A DNA stretch of 64,000 nt from positions 124,001 through 188,000 of the forward strand of contig JAPJBO010000340.1 of assembly GCA_030068145.1 (NCBI GenBank), in the 5' to 3' direction. Of this stretch, positions 49,930-60,070 are shown piece by piece. Position 1 is the stretch's first letter. Each line of letters begins with the position of its first letter. Origin of the DNA: Diplonema papillatum. Its lineage: Eukaryota > Euglenozoa > Diplonemea > Diplonemida > Diplonemidae. The translations under genes were made by a program, and so were the position numbers. The notes under the pieces are model-generated. The model was not told where the DNA came from. It worked only from the letters and a program-made list of their open reading frames with translations, and made no database searches.

Positions 49930-52690
49930 CAACTAGGATTTCCCCTATTTTCCCCCTATATTTTCTCTTACCTTCTCCCAAAACAACTTCTCAAGCGAAT
50001 TTTCACTCGAGCAACTTGATGCAAGCATCAAGCATGCATGAAAGGCAGACGGTACTGCCTAAACATCGGTCTGAGATTCTTCCTTCCCGCCTGAACGGTA
50101 CACGTGAGGCATGTGGTGGCGCGCACTACCACCCCCTGCGCCGGAACAAGAAGCAATGACCGGGCTTCACAGTTATAAAGCGGGTTCTTCGATTTTTGGT
50201 TCCTTCATATCCCAATTCGTGTGCTTCAGACTAAATGCCATGCATCATGTTCTCCCTCCTGTGATTCATGATGGCTCTTTTGACAACCTTGTACTTTCCT
50301 ATTGTTCAGGGCAACAATTTTGTGGGTATCCCATTGACAGCAATGACCCAGAGGACCCTGAACTGGTCCTCTGGGTGGCCCAAGGCAGCTCCATTGGGGA
50401 TACATGGGAACACAATTTCAAGTGTTGGGGTAAGGGAATTCCACCCAAAAGAAAGATTCCAGAGAGAGCACCATCTGTCGAACAACAGGGTCTGCAGGAC
50501 TCTTTTGTCTTGACGATGCATTGTTGGTATAGGTGGCAGCGTGCAACATGAAACGTGCCAAAAGCAGGCGAGTTCCGCAAGGGCGCACAAACAAGGAAGT
50601 CGTGTTAACGTTTGACCAAGCTCCCCGGGCCATCGGACGGGGTTTTGTAGGAACGTTTCCGGTGGTTTGCACTGATAAACGAAGCAAACAGACAATCAGC
50701 ATCAACTGACCAAAGGTGATGAAAATGATTAGGCCAACGTTTCTTGTTCTTCGCGTCTACAGGGTATGAAACCTCTCTGGGGGAGGGGGGTTTCCTGTAT
50801 TGGCACTTTTTCGTTGGCTTCGTTTTCTCTTTCATGTACAACCGTTGTTCCGGAAATGTTCCCGTCAGTACAGATGTACTGTTAAGTAAGAAATGATCCC
50901 CGAAGGCCTTTGGTTGATCCACCGTACCACCTTTCCGTTTTCTCGGTACGTACAAACAAGCATCGCGCCTTTCTTTTTGCATGCTTGGCGGTGTATGGTA
51001 ACATCGTTTCCTTCGTTCGCCATTGCACAGTCAGTTCGAGACGCATGAGACTCATCAACTCGCCGAAAGCATTGGCTGGGGTTGGGTTCGCCTCAGCTGA
51101 GTGACGAGCAGGTGATGGCGTCAATAGCAAAAGGAGAAGGGCGCAATAGACCCTTCGACTTCTCCGCGCGTCACTGACGAATTACGGGAAAACGATCGGG
51201 CCAGCACTCCCGCCCGGCGCACTAGCGGAACTCACCTGCTTTGGTAAGTTTCATGTAGTACGCTGCCAACTACTAATTCTTAGTACCAACACTGCATTGT
51301 TAACACAAAACAAAGCGGCAAACGGGCGCCGCGTCTGAAGATGGCAGCAACAAATCGCCTGATGATGATGGGTAGATATACTCGTACCATACCACCAGCA
51401 TGGGATACCACGGCCTCGTGGTGCTCAGATCCCAGGATGGATGCTGCTATCGGCGTGGCGCAGAGAAGCCGCCTCGACACGCGCTTCAGCGCGATATCAT
51501 TAGCACCGCCCAAGGACACAATTGGAGGAGGGAAGTCTGACACAGGGTAAGTACAAGTGGGAAAACGATCAACCGGCACGCACAAATAAACTTCTTTCTG
51601 TGACAACAAGCCGGTACTGGCGATCCGCATACTGGAAGTCACAAGAACAAGACAGCACACGAGTTCCAACATAAACCCAAGCACCACACTGCGAGAAAAT
51701 ACATATAAACGCGGACAAACCGGTACGGGCTACAAGGCAACCCTTGCTCAACTTGTAGAACGTGGGGGGCCCAAGACTAGACTCCACGAAGGAATGTACT
51801 TGGTTTCGGTCACAAACAGTCCCGGACATGGCTAGCCATAACCCATAACGTAAGCGTGCACTAAATATACAACCCGTAACCACATAGCCCTTTCTTGCTC
51901 TAAGAGAACCCATTCATGAACGGTCACACGAAGACCCTAAACCCCCGGAATTTCAAGCGAACTTTAACTCTATAAAATAACGCTACAAATAGAGAGGAGC
52001 TGGTCTCTTTCTTCCTGGTGCGGCACCTGTGGTGATGCCAGCAGCCAATAGCGTGTGTTTCGCCCTGACCGCGCTCTTCGCTACTCGTGCGTGACAACGA
52101 CAACGATAGTTCTAAATTTGTTGCATTAGTGTGATTGTCAGGCCTTCGACTACCAACGCACTGTGCACACTCCGTGTCTACGTCACAGCAGATGGAACGC
52201 GTTTGTTGCGCCGCCGCGGGGGCGGCCTACGAGTGGGCGTCGTTGTGGCCTCCCGGCCGGAGCCATCGTTGGATGACCCCTCGCTCGTTTCTTCGCGTTT
52301 GCGTCGTGCGTTGCATTGGGCGGCGTTCGCCGGGCGGGGGTGCTGGCCCGGTGCTGCGGCGTTGGCAGTTGAGTGCGCCGGCGCCGCCGCGCTGGGGTGG
52401 GACGGAAGGGTCCTCCGCAGCACGCCGCCGCAGCGGCGCCACGCGATCGATCGTTGGTGAGTGAGTTCTCCCGCAACAATACTTCCGTTGTTGACTGTAT
52501 CAACCTCTCAACGGGAAGTGTAGGACGCGCTGTACCTCACGCAACCTCACAGAACGAAGTCCTCAAGCATCATATTCCGCGAAAAGAGGCATTTAAGACA
52601 TCTTTTCCTACCAATAACAACACCAACAGGAACGCCAACCACAACAGGGGGGGCCCGGTCTCCAAAAGGCAACAAAGAAGAAGTCGCCAA
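49930..52690. other. Intergenic; no supported gene
   Basis: Contains the inverted partner of repeat R7 (about 50668-50885). An inverted pair at about 50515-50560 and 51240-51300 shares TGGTA...GGCAGCGT and ATGAAAC. A word CCCCGGAATTTCAAGCGAAC near 51945 is shared with 63630. A minus-strand frame at 51280-51687 has hydrophobic N-terminal sequence but lies across a repeat edge and is not convincing. Confidence 0.45.
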
Positions 52691-52692
52691 TC

Positions 52693-53420
52693 CCGATGCT
52701 GTAGCCGGGCAGTACGGCCACAAGAGCGAACCCGAACATCAACGGGGGAAAAGAAAAAGAAGACCCTGGAAACCGCCGACCATCGTAGAAGCAGATCAGC
52801 AGCTGTTGTGTGCCATCCGATATCCTGACGAACAAACCCGAAAGAACGCCGTCTCAGGCAACCGACGGAGCGAGCATCGCCGGAAACACGGAAAAGGTCT
52901 GGGATCGACGGGAACAAAGGCACAAAAGAACACCCTGGCAACCGCCGACCATCGTAGTGGCAGATCAGCAGCTATTGTGTACCATCCGATACCCTGACGA
53001 ACAAACCCGAAAGAACGCCGTCTCAGGCATCCGACGGAGCGAGCATCGCCGGAAACACGGAAAAGAACAAAGGCAGAAAAGAACACCCTGGCAACCGCCG
53101 ACCATCGTAGAAGCAGATCAGCAGCTATTGTGTACCATCCGATACCCTGACGAACAAACCCGAAAGAACGCCGTCTCAGGCAACCGACGGAGCGAGCATC
53201 GCCGGAAACGCGGAAAAGGTCCGCGATCGATGGGAACTAAGGCACAAAAGAACACCCTAGAAACCGCCGACCATCGTAGTGGCAGATCAGCAGCTATTGT
53301 GTACGCAATCTGATACCCGAACGAAAAACCCGAAAGGACGCCGTCTCAGGCAACAGACGGAGTCAGTTCTGCCGAAAACACGAAAAAAGTCTGGGATCGA
53401 CGAGGCGACAACGATAGAGA
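52693..53420 (+). promoter_or_regulatory. Expanded 5' leader of gene C with four tandem units
   Basis: The family leader motif GATGCTGTAGCCG...CAGTACGGCCA is at about 52693-52730. Between it and the ATG are four units with landmark GATCAGCAGCT at 52794, 52963, 53116 and 53285 (spacings 169, 153, 169). Each has CCGCCGACCATCGTAG, CCCGAAAGAACGCCGTC and AGCGAGCATCGCCGGAAA. The leader is thus about 730 bp against about 45 bp in genes A and B. Confidence 0.7.
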
Positions 53421-53424
53421 GAAG

Positions 53425-56400
53425 ATGACGCGGGAGCCCCACCGGGCTTCGTCGGTTCTGGCTTCCTTCCTTGTTCTGGCGTGCGCGCGGCGCTGCGCCG
53501 GCGGCTACAGCAGGTGGGCGTCTCCGGACAGGGTTTCGACCGGGTGTGTGGGAGTCGCCACCTCCGGAACGGATGTGTACGTGGGGCACGGGACAGGCGT
53601 GGAAAGGTTCGACTGTGCGGACCCGTTGGACTGCCAATCCGTGGCGGATCCCAAGTTCCAGATGGGATCGCCCCGCGGCATCGCCTTCTCAAGCGGGTAC
53701 GTGTACGTGGCCAACACCGCCGGCATCCAACTCCTGGAAGCGAACTTAGACTCGATCACTCCCGCCTCCTCAGGCAGGCTTCGCGGCCTGGGAGACTGCG
53801 CCGGCATAGCAGCCGGGGGGTCCCACATGTTCGCAACATGCACGGATGCGAAGGATCCGTTGGCGTGTTTGCACGTCGTTGAAAAACCCCTGGAGCTCGT
53901 GGGTGCCACAGGATACTGCTTGGGCGGATCTCCCACGACAGTGTTTTTCGAGGAGACCACGAGCACGGTGTATGTAGGGACGGACGACGGTGTGCAAGCG
54001 TTCGATGCGCTCGATCCGACTAACTTGGTGCAGGGAGACGTGTTTTGCGCTGGGTACACGGTGACGAGCATTGCGGCTGACGCAAACCACACCTGGGTAG
54101 CCACCAACCAGGGGTTGAGAAAATTTCTCCGTGACGGCAGCGGCGCTCACACTTTCATGGTGGAAATGCAGCTCCCGATGAACTCCGCCCTCGCTCTCTG
54201 GGAGCCCCTTGAGCATCTATTCTACGCTAACTTTTCGGAATTCGGCGCGTATGGGACCGTGTCGTCAGACTTACTCGAGTCATACCAAATCCCTGGCACA
54301 AATTACGCCCCAGATACGCTTGGCGCTCACTTAGCTGTGGGTGAATCGATTCCAAGTGGACCGATCGTATACATGTGTTCCTCTGATGAGTTCAACGTGT
54401 TCATGAACACAACAAAGACCGAAGCCCCGCAAACTGGCAGTACAATAGCGCCACCCACGAATGCACCAGCGACTCTTGCGCCTCCTACGATAACACCAGC
54501 TACCAGTGTACCACCAACAGCTGCGCTTCCTACTGTGGCACCAGCAACGAATATTCCATCGACTGTTGCACCAGCTACCGATATTCCTTCTACTGTTGCA
54601 CCAACAACTGATGTGCCTTCTATTGTTGCACCAGCTACCAGTGCACCACCAACTGTTGCACCTCCTTCTGTGGCGCCAGCTACGGATGTTCCATCTACTG
54701 TTGGACGAACAACCCATGTGCCTTCTACTGCTGCACAAGCTACTAATGTGCCTTCTACTCTTGCGCCAACTACCAATGTGCCTTCCACAGTTGCATCGTC
54801 GAGTACTGCACCTACTGCGGCACCAGCTACCAGTGTGCCGATGAGCGCACCTATCACTACACCTCCCCAGGCTTCAGCGCACCCCACAATGCATGCTGTG
54901 TCGAATGCACCGCCTGCCACCGCGATCCCGGCGACTGCATCGAACACTGCCGCACCATTCACCTTTTCTCCGAATGTCGTGCCTGCGGTTGTAGCGCCTT
55001 CTAGTCGTGGGAATGTAACTGATCTCATCGAAGACTCGGATATCAAGGAAGTGGCTGAGACCATTGGGACAGTCGTAACTGTGGTTGTGGGTACAGCGGC
55101 TCTGGCGGGGAACTCCGGGGGAAGTGGAAACCGGTTGCTGCTTGTCGTTTCCGGATGCTACACAAGTGCGAAGCACGACTTCCCTTTTGTGTTCCACCCT
55201 TCCAGTTTGGTGATTTCGGGGAGTCCTGCGTTTGGGATGGTGGTAGGGAACTTCTTGTTAAATGCTGGGTTCTCTGCATTCTGCTTTTTGGTGCTCTTTG
55301 CCGGACGGCACTTCCGTGCCGTCACGTCGTTTCCGCACCTGCACAGCCTGGACATCCAAGGGTTCCTCCGCCTGCCCTCCCTCCCGCTGCTTGTGTTCGC
55401 CTTGCTCTATCAAGGCTCGGCGCTCGGGTCGATGGCCCTCATCTACGACCCCCCGTCTACCATTGCATTTGTTGCAGGACTCTCCTCCGCCGCCTTCTGT
55501 GTCATAGTGCCGGTGCTCGTTGTGTGTGAAGTCCGGAAGAGTGTTCCTTCGCTCGCCTTTTTCAAGGAGGACGATCGGTACACCGGCTTCGGCTGGCGGA
55601 TGGCCATCGGGAATGGGGAGTGGGTCAGTACGACGCCGAAGGTGCTGTGGGCGTATCGATTCCAGAGCGTGCTGACGATGTATATCGGGGATAAAGCGTG
55701 GTTCGGGTCGTTACGGTTCGGGTCCTCGTTTGCCCTGGCAGCGCTGTCGGCGCCGGTGACGGAGGATTACACGTCTTGCGGACACGTGAAGCTTTGCTCA
55801 GCCCTCGTGGTTTTGGTGGAGCTCGCCACTATGAGCTGGGTGTGGCCGTATGCGAAGTCCAGGGATGCACTCGCGGATGTGGTGACAACCATTTCAGAAG
55901 CAGGGGGCATGCTGTTCATGGCTGCTGGGTATTACGCAGGCGAACCGCAGCATTGGACCCACAGCACGGCGACTGTCCTGCTTACAGCCGCGATGTTCAC
56001 CGTCGGGATCCGGGTGCTGCTCGATGTGGCGACCGAAGCTTTCGTCGTCTTCACCAGAAGGCGCGCCCGGCTGCAGGAACTGGTTTTCACTGGTTGCCGG
56101 AGTGGCGATGGCGGCGTCCTGAGGGGCTTACCGTCATTTAACGAGCCCCGCGGCTTCGGGAAGGGGAAGGCAACCCGCGTTACTCTGCAGCTCCCGGACA
56201 ATTCGCAGGGAGGGGGCATTGAACTGTCGCCTCGGGGTTCCATGTTCTCGACGGAGGCGACTGCTCTGAAGCTCGGCGCGAGTGCCCGGCAGCAGTCGTC
56301 TTCGGTCATCTCGTCGTCGCCGTCCGACTTCGTGTTCACGCCCCTAGGGGACGATCCGATGGACCCGCCCCTGCTGGTGTCGCCGACCCTCAGTCGCACT

Positions 56401-56997
56401 TCCGTGCTCGGCGATGGCAGGTTTAGTTCGAGCCTGTGGTCGCCCCGTCGGTCCTCACCAAGTGTGCACTCGCCGGTGACGCCCGTCGGAAGAAGGAGCC
56501 AACGCCTCGCTTCGGTGAGGACCAACCCTTTGCTGGTCCCACTCACGTCTTCGCCGGAGTTTCACGTCCCCGGCTTGGACGACCGCAGGCAGCAGCGGTC
56601 TTCTTTCCTGTCACCCCTTGCCGAGGGTTCGCCACCGGCGCAGCCGCAAGTGCAGCGCAATACTCCGAGCACGGCCGTCTTGCCGTTGTCGGCCTCTTGC
56701 CGGCTGGTCCGCAAATCGCAGCCGATGCCGCCGACCACGTCCGCAACGACCCCTTCTGAGGCCCAGCTGCCCCCGCGGCGCGGGCGCGCGTCCACCGTGC
56801 GGACGGCGTCAACGGCAGCCGCCTCTTCCCGAATGGATCTGCTCGGGCTTTCGGCGAATGGGTGCGACAGGGGGAGTCCGCCGACGAGCTACGAACACAG
56901 CCGCGCCGCTGGACTGCACACGCGCGCGTGTTCTCTGTTGACCGGCAGGCTCGAGCGCAGATCATGGAAGGAATTGAAGGACAGAGGCACGTTGTAG
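53425..56997 (+). CDS. Gene C: short-stalk paralogue, 1190 aa
   Basis: Signal peptide at 1-28 (MTREPHRASSVLASFLVLACARRCAG-like start), then a propeller-like ectodomain to about residue 330 with VYVGTDDGVQAFD and WVATNQGLRKF blades, then a Thr/Pro stalk of only about 180 residues lacking the 20-residue SVSRATPAPP units. About eight membrane segments lie at 545-890, with the conserved SGCYTSAKHDFPFVFHP loop and EDDRYTGFGWR. The tail is Ser/Pro/Arg-rich with RGSPP near the end. It is the most divergent of the three in the ectodomain but strongly conserved across the membrane region, which suggests that the membrane part performs the constrained function. A surface-receptor or transporter-like role is inferred, not shown. 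Confidence 0.85.
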   Translation: MTREPHRASSVLASFLVLACARRCAGGYSRWASPDRVSTGCVGVATSGTDVYVGHGTGVERFDCADPLDCQSVADPKFQMGSPRGIAFSSGYVYVANTAGIQLLEANLDSITPASSGRLRGLGDCAGIAAGGSHMFATCTDAKDPLACLHVVEKPLELVGATGYCLGGSPTTVFFEETTSTVYVGTDDGVQAFDALDPTNLVQGDVFCAGYTVTSIAADANHTWVATNQGLRKFLRDGSGAHTFMVEMQLPMNSALALWEPLEHLFYANFSEFGAYGTVSSDLLESYQIPGTNYAPDTLGAHLAVGESIPSGPIVYMCSSDEFNVFMNTTKTEAPQTGSTIAPPTNAPATLAPPTITPATSVPPTAALPTVAPATNIPSTVAPATDIPSTVAPTTDVPSIVAPATSAPPTVAPPSVAPATDVPSTVGRTTHVPSTAAQATNVPSTLAPTTNVPSTVASSSTAPTAAPATSVPMSAPITTPPQASAHPTMHAVSNAPPATAIPATASNTAAPFTFSPNVVPAVVAPSSRGNVTDLIEDSDIKEVAETIGTVVTVVVGTAALAGNSGGSGNRLLLVVSGCYTSAKHDFPFVFHPSSLVISGSPAFGMVVGNFLLNAGFSAFCFLVLFAGRHFRAVTSFPHLHSLDIQGFLRLPSLPLLVFALLYQGSALGSMALIYDPPSTIAFVAGLSSAAFCVIVPVLVVCEVRKSVPSLAFFKEDDRYTGFGWRMAIGNGEWVSTTPKVLWAYRFQSVLTMYIGDKAWFGSLRFGSSFALAALSAPVTEDYTSCGHVKLCSALVVLVELATMSWVWPYAKSRDALADVVTTISEAGGMLFMAAGYYAGEPQHWTHSTATVLLTAAMFTVGIRVLLDVATEAFVVFTRRRARLQELVFTGCRSGDGGVLRGLPSFNEPRGFGKGKATRVTLQLPDNSQGGGIELSPRGSMFSTEATALKLGASARQQSSSVISSSPSDFVFTPLGDDPMDPPLLVSPTLSRTSVLGDGRFSSSLWSPRRSSPSVHSPVTPVGRRSQRLASVRTNPLLVPLTSSPEFHVPGLDDRRQQRSSFLSPLAEGSPPAQPQVQRNTPSTAVLPLSASCRLVRKSQPMPPTTSATTPSEAQLPPRRGRASTVRTASTAAASSRMDLLGLSANGCDRGSPPTSYEHSRAAGLHTRACSLLTGRLERRSWKELKDRGTL

Positions 56998-58480
56998 CAA
57001 ACCCACCCACCAAGCGAGTCCAAATGCGTCTTTTGCGATCACGTACTCCGACAATCCCCCACGAGCTTGCGTCGGATGGGCGCGACAGGGGTAGTGAGTG
57101 AGACGAGCTGTGAACCGTGCGGGCGGCGTCAACGGCCGCCGCCTCTTCCCGAATGGATCGCTCGGGCTGGGTGCGACAGGGGGAGTCCGCCGTACGAACA
57201 CAGCCGCGCCGCCGTTTGACTGCAGACGCGCGCGTGTTCTCTGTTGACAGCACCCGGGCACGAGCGTAGTTCTTGGAAGGAGTTGAAAGACAGCGGCACG
57301 TGGTGTAGGACACCTTGCCAACACCACACAGAAGCAAGTCCAAAACACGTTGCGACTAATCACATTCTGTCCTATCCACTCCACTCCACTTTGCCAACCC
57401 GTTCAAGCAAGTCCAAACACGTCCTTACAGTCCGCGAGACGAGCACTACGACAGCCGCGCCGCCGTCTTACTCGTTGACGGCACCCGGGCACGAGCGTAG
57501 TTCATGGAAGGAGTTGAAGGACAGTGGCACGGTGTAGGACACCTTGCCAACACCACACAGAAGCAAGTCCAAAACACGTTGCGACTAATCACATCTCTCC
57601 AATCCACTCCGTGCCACAGTCCTTCACTTCCTTCCAGAATCTACCATCACGCATTTAAAAGCCGAGCACGCGTGTGCTGCAGTCTAACGGCGTCGCGAGT
57701 GTGTGTTCGTAGCGTGCCGCAGGACTACCCTTGTCGCGCAGCCCCTGGGTGAGTATTTGCCACTTTGCCAACCCGTTCAAGCAAGTCGAAACACGTTCAT
57801 ACAGTCTACCGCTTGCATGAGATGAGCGCGACAGGGGTAGTCCCGCAGCGCCGTTCTACTCGTTGACGGCACCGGGCACAAGCGCAGATTATGGAGGAAA
57901 TTGAAGGACAGCGGCACGGTGTAGGACATCTTGCCAACACCACACAGAAGCGAGTCCAAACACGTTGCGACTAATCACATTCTCTCCTATCCACACCGTG
58001 CCGCAGTCCTTCACTTCCTTCCAGAATCTACCATCACGCCCGGGTCGCATTGCCACTCGACTTTGCCAACCCGTTCAAGCAAGTCCAAACACGTCCTTAC
58101 AGTCTACCGCTTGCGTGGGATGAGCGCGACATGGGGTAGTCCCGCATCGCCGTTTTACTCGTTGACGGCACGAGCGCAGATTATGGAAGAAATTGAAGGA
58201 CAACGGCACGGAGTAGGACACCTTGCCAACCCCACATACAAACGCAAGTCCAAACACGTTGCGATTAATTGCAATCTGTCCTACCCACTCCGTGCCGCTG
58301 TCCTCCAATTCCCTCCAGAATCTGCCATCACGCCCGGGTCGCATTTAATGCCGACACGCGTGTTGCAGATGGCATACAAATGCGTGCTCCTAGCTTGCTG
58401 CAGGACTGCCCTCGTCGCGTCCATCCGATGCGAGCCCCTGGGTATTCGCCACTCCACTTTGCCAACCCGTACAAGCAACT
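56960..58480 (+). repeat. Reiterated copies of the gene C 3' end
   Basis: The landmark (G/A)A(A/G)TTGAAGGACAG(C)GGCAC is at 56971 (inside the gene), 57280, 57511, 57898 and about 58190. Units also share GCCAACACCACACAGAAGC, AACACGTTGCGACTAATCAC and GTTGACGGCACC, and the first repeats the GCCGCCTCTTCCCGAATGGA segment of the coding tail. Spacing is irregular (231-387 bp). Confidence 0.85.
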
Positions 58481-58830
58481 CCAAACACGTCCTGAAAATC
58501 CCAAAGCTGCTTAAACAAGTCAATCATCACTCCTAAACAAGTTCTGACAATCCCCCAGTTACGTCCGTCTGAACATTCTTGCAATCGGCAAACCTCAGTC
58601 TGTCAAGTTCGTACCATCCCCCAGCAGCTGCCTGAGTTGGTCATGCGCCTGCAGGGGCCGATGCAGGAACCAACCAAAAAAAGAAGAAAAAGAAAAATGC
58701 AAAAAGAAAAAGGCCGCTCCTGGTCCAGGAACGTGACGGTCAACCACAGCTTGCAAAGACTAGAGTTGCGCCGCGCCGAAAGCGCGGAAAAAGTGACCCT
58801 TCTGGAGTCACGTAGCGAAAAGCTGGCATA
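58480..58830 (+). repeat. Distal 3' flank of gene C locus
   Basis: Contains CCCCCAGCAGCTGCCTGAG and GGGCCGATGCAGGAACC, matching the flanks of genes A and B, then GGCCGCTCCTGGTCCAGG and CACAGCTTGCAAAG, shared with 7915-7965. Confidence 0.6.
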
Positions 58831-58909
58831 GTGTGGTACTCATTTGCATGCAAATGACTCCCCACTAACGCAACAAGACGACGATTTTTTGTGAATTTTT
58901 GACCCCCGA

Positions 58910-60070
58910 AATCACCCCAATTTATTGTATTTTTATTGTACAGATTTTCGTATATTATTGTATACAATACTGTACAATAATACAATAATTTACAATAATT
59001 TACAATAATGTACAAGAATGTACAATAATTTACAATAATATACAATACATTATTGTACGACTGCAGTCCCAGCGATCCTGATGCTCCAGCAGCAATCAGG
59101 CACTCTTCTGATATCTTAGAAATGACGGGAACTGCCTCCCTTTTCTGCAAATAGAACTCATGGCCCACGGTTCTGAGGGCCAAACTCCTGCAGAAGGGAA
59201 GAAGCTCCACGAAAAGGTCAACGAACAAACTGGGCCGCAACAAGAAACTGCCCAATGCACTTAAGCAACTGCGAGATCGAGAAGGGAATGAGCAGAACAG
59301 CAAACTCGAAAAAGGCTTTCCCAGATGTTGAAGACTGGAATACACAGTCCGAGCATTTACCAAAAATGCGCGTACTCCATAACCCCTTTAGGCGCATCAG
59401 GCGCACCTGGATTTACCACCCAATTCGACAAAAAGTTAGTTTGCAGAGATGTATATTCCGTTGCGGGAAGCTTCTGACAGCTATCTCGCTGCGCCCAATT
59501 GCAGCAGGTATCTGAATGAAAGGGGCAGTATATCCGTTCACGCCCTGGAGAGCATGCTCGGTCGGGGAAACGAGAAAGAACGAAATACGATGTATTTCAC
59601 TTCCCTGCTGCGTTCGACCCTGAAAACGTCGTTTTGAAGCAAACGTCTGTATCAAGGGGGTCTTCACCTCGGGAAACCTTCACTTCAATTTCCGGGCTGA
59701 ACTGAGTCCGAAGTGAAGATTGCCAAAGTGAAGATCGAAGTGAAGATCCACCAAGACGTCCTCCTCGCCAAGACACCTGTCGTGGCAACTGCCTTTCCGA
59801 ATGCTTGTCGCTTTTTCTGGTAGCCCATGATATGGCACCTGCTGCATTTTCACCCTTTTGAACTGCAACGCTGTCTTTTTGCGCTCGAACACCCCTGACA
59901 AAGACACCATGTTCGGAAGTCTGTCGAGTTCATCGGGTCATTCCGTGTAAAACCTGTCGTGAACCTTCCACACGCCGTACCCCCTGCAGCACTGCGTGTA
60001 CAATAATGTACAATAATGTACAATAATCGTACAATAATATACAATAACTGTACAATAATGTACAATAATT
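58910..60070. repeat. TACAATAAT-type arrays with an unassigned interior
   Basis: Arrays of GTACAATAAT words lie at 58917-59056 and 60000-60070 and resume at 62616-62700 after the TGGTG element, which inserted into the array. The outermost words are inverted (TTATTGTATTTTTATTGTAC at left, its complement at right), recalling the subterminal arrays of CATAG elements, but no CATAG/CTATG ends with a duplication were found. The interior has only short broken frames. Confidence 0.55.

Noticed and set aside
50111..50551. 146-codon frame upstream of gene C
   Set aside because: Ends within an inverted-repeat edge shared with 51240-51300, with no domain, signal peptide or paralogue to support it.
52131..52464. 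Paired 109-codon frames in GC-rich sequence
   Set aside because: Three phases are open at once because of high GC; Arg/Gly/Ala-biased with no conserved feature.
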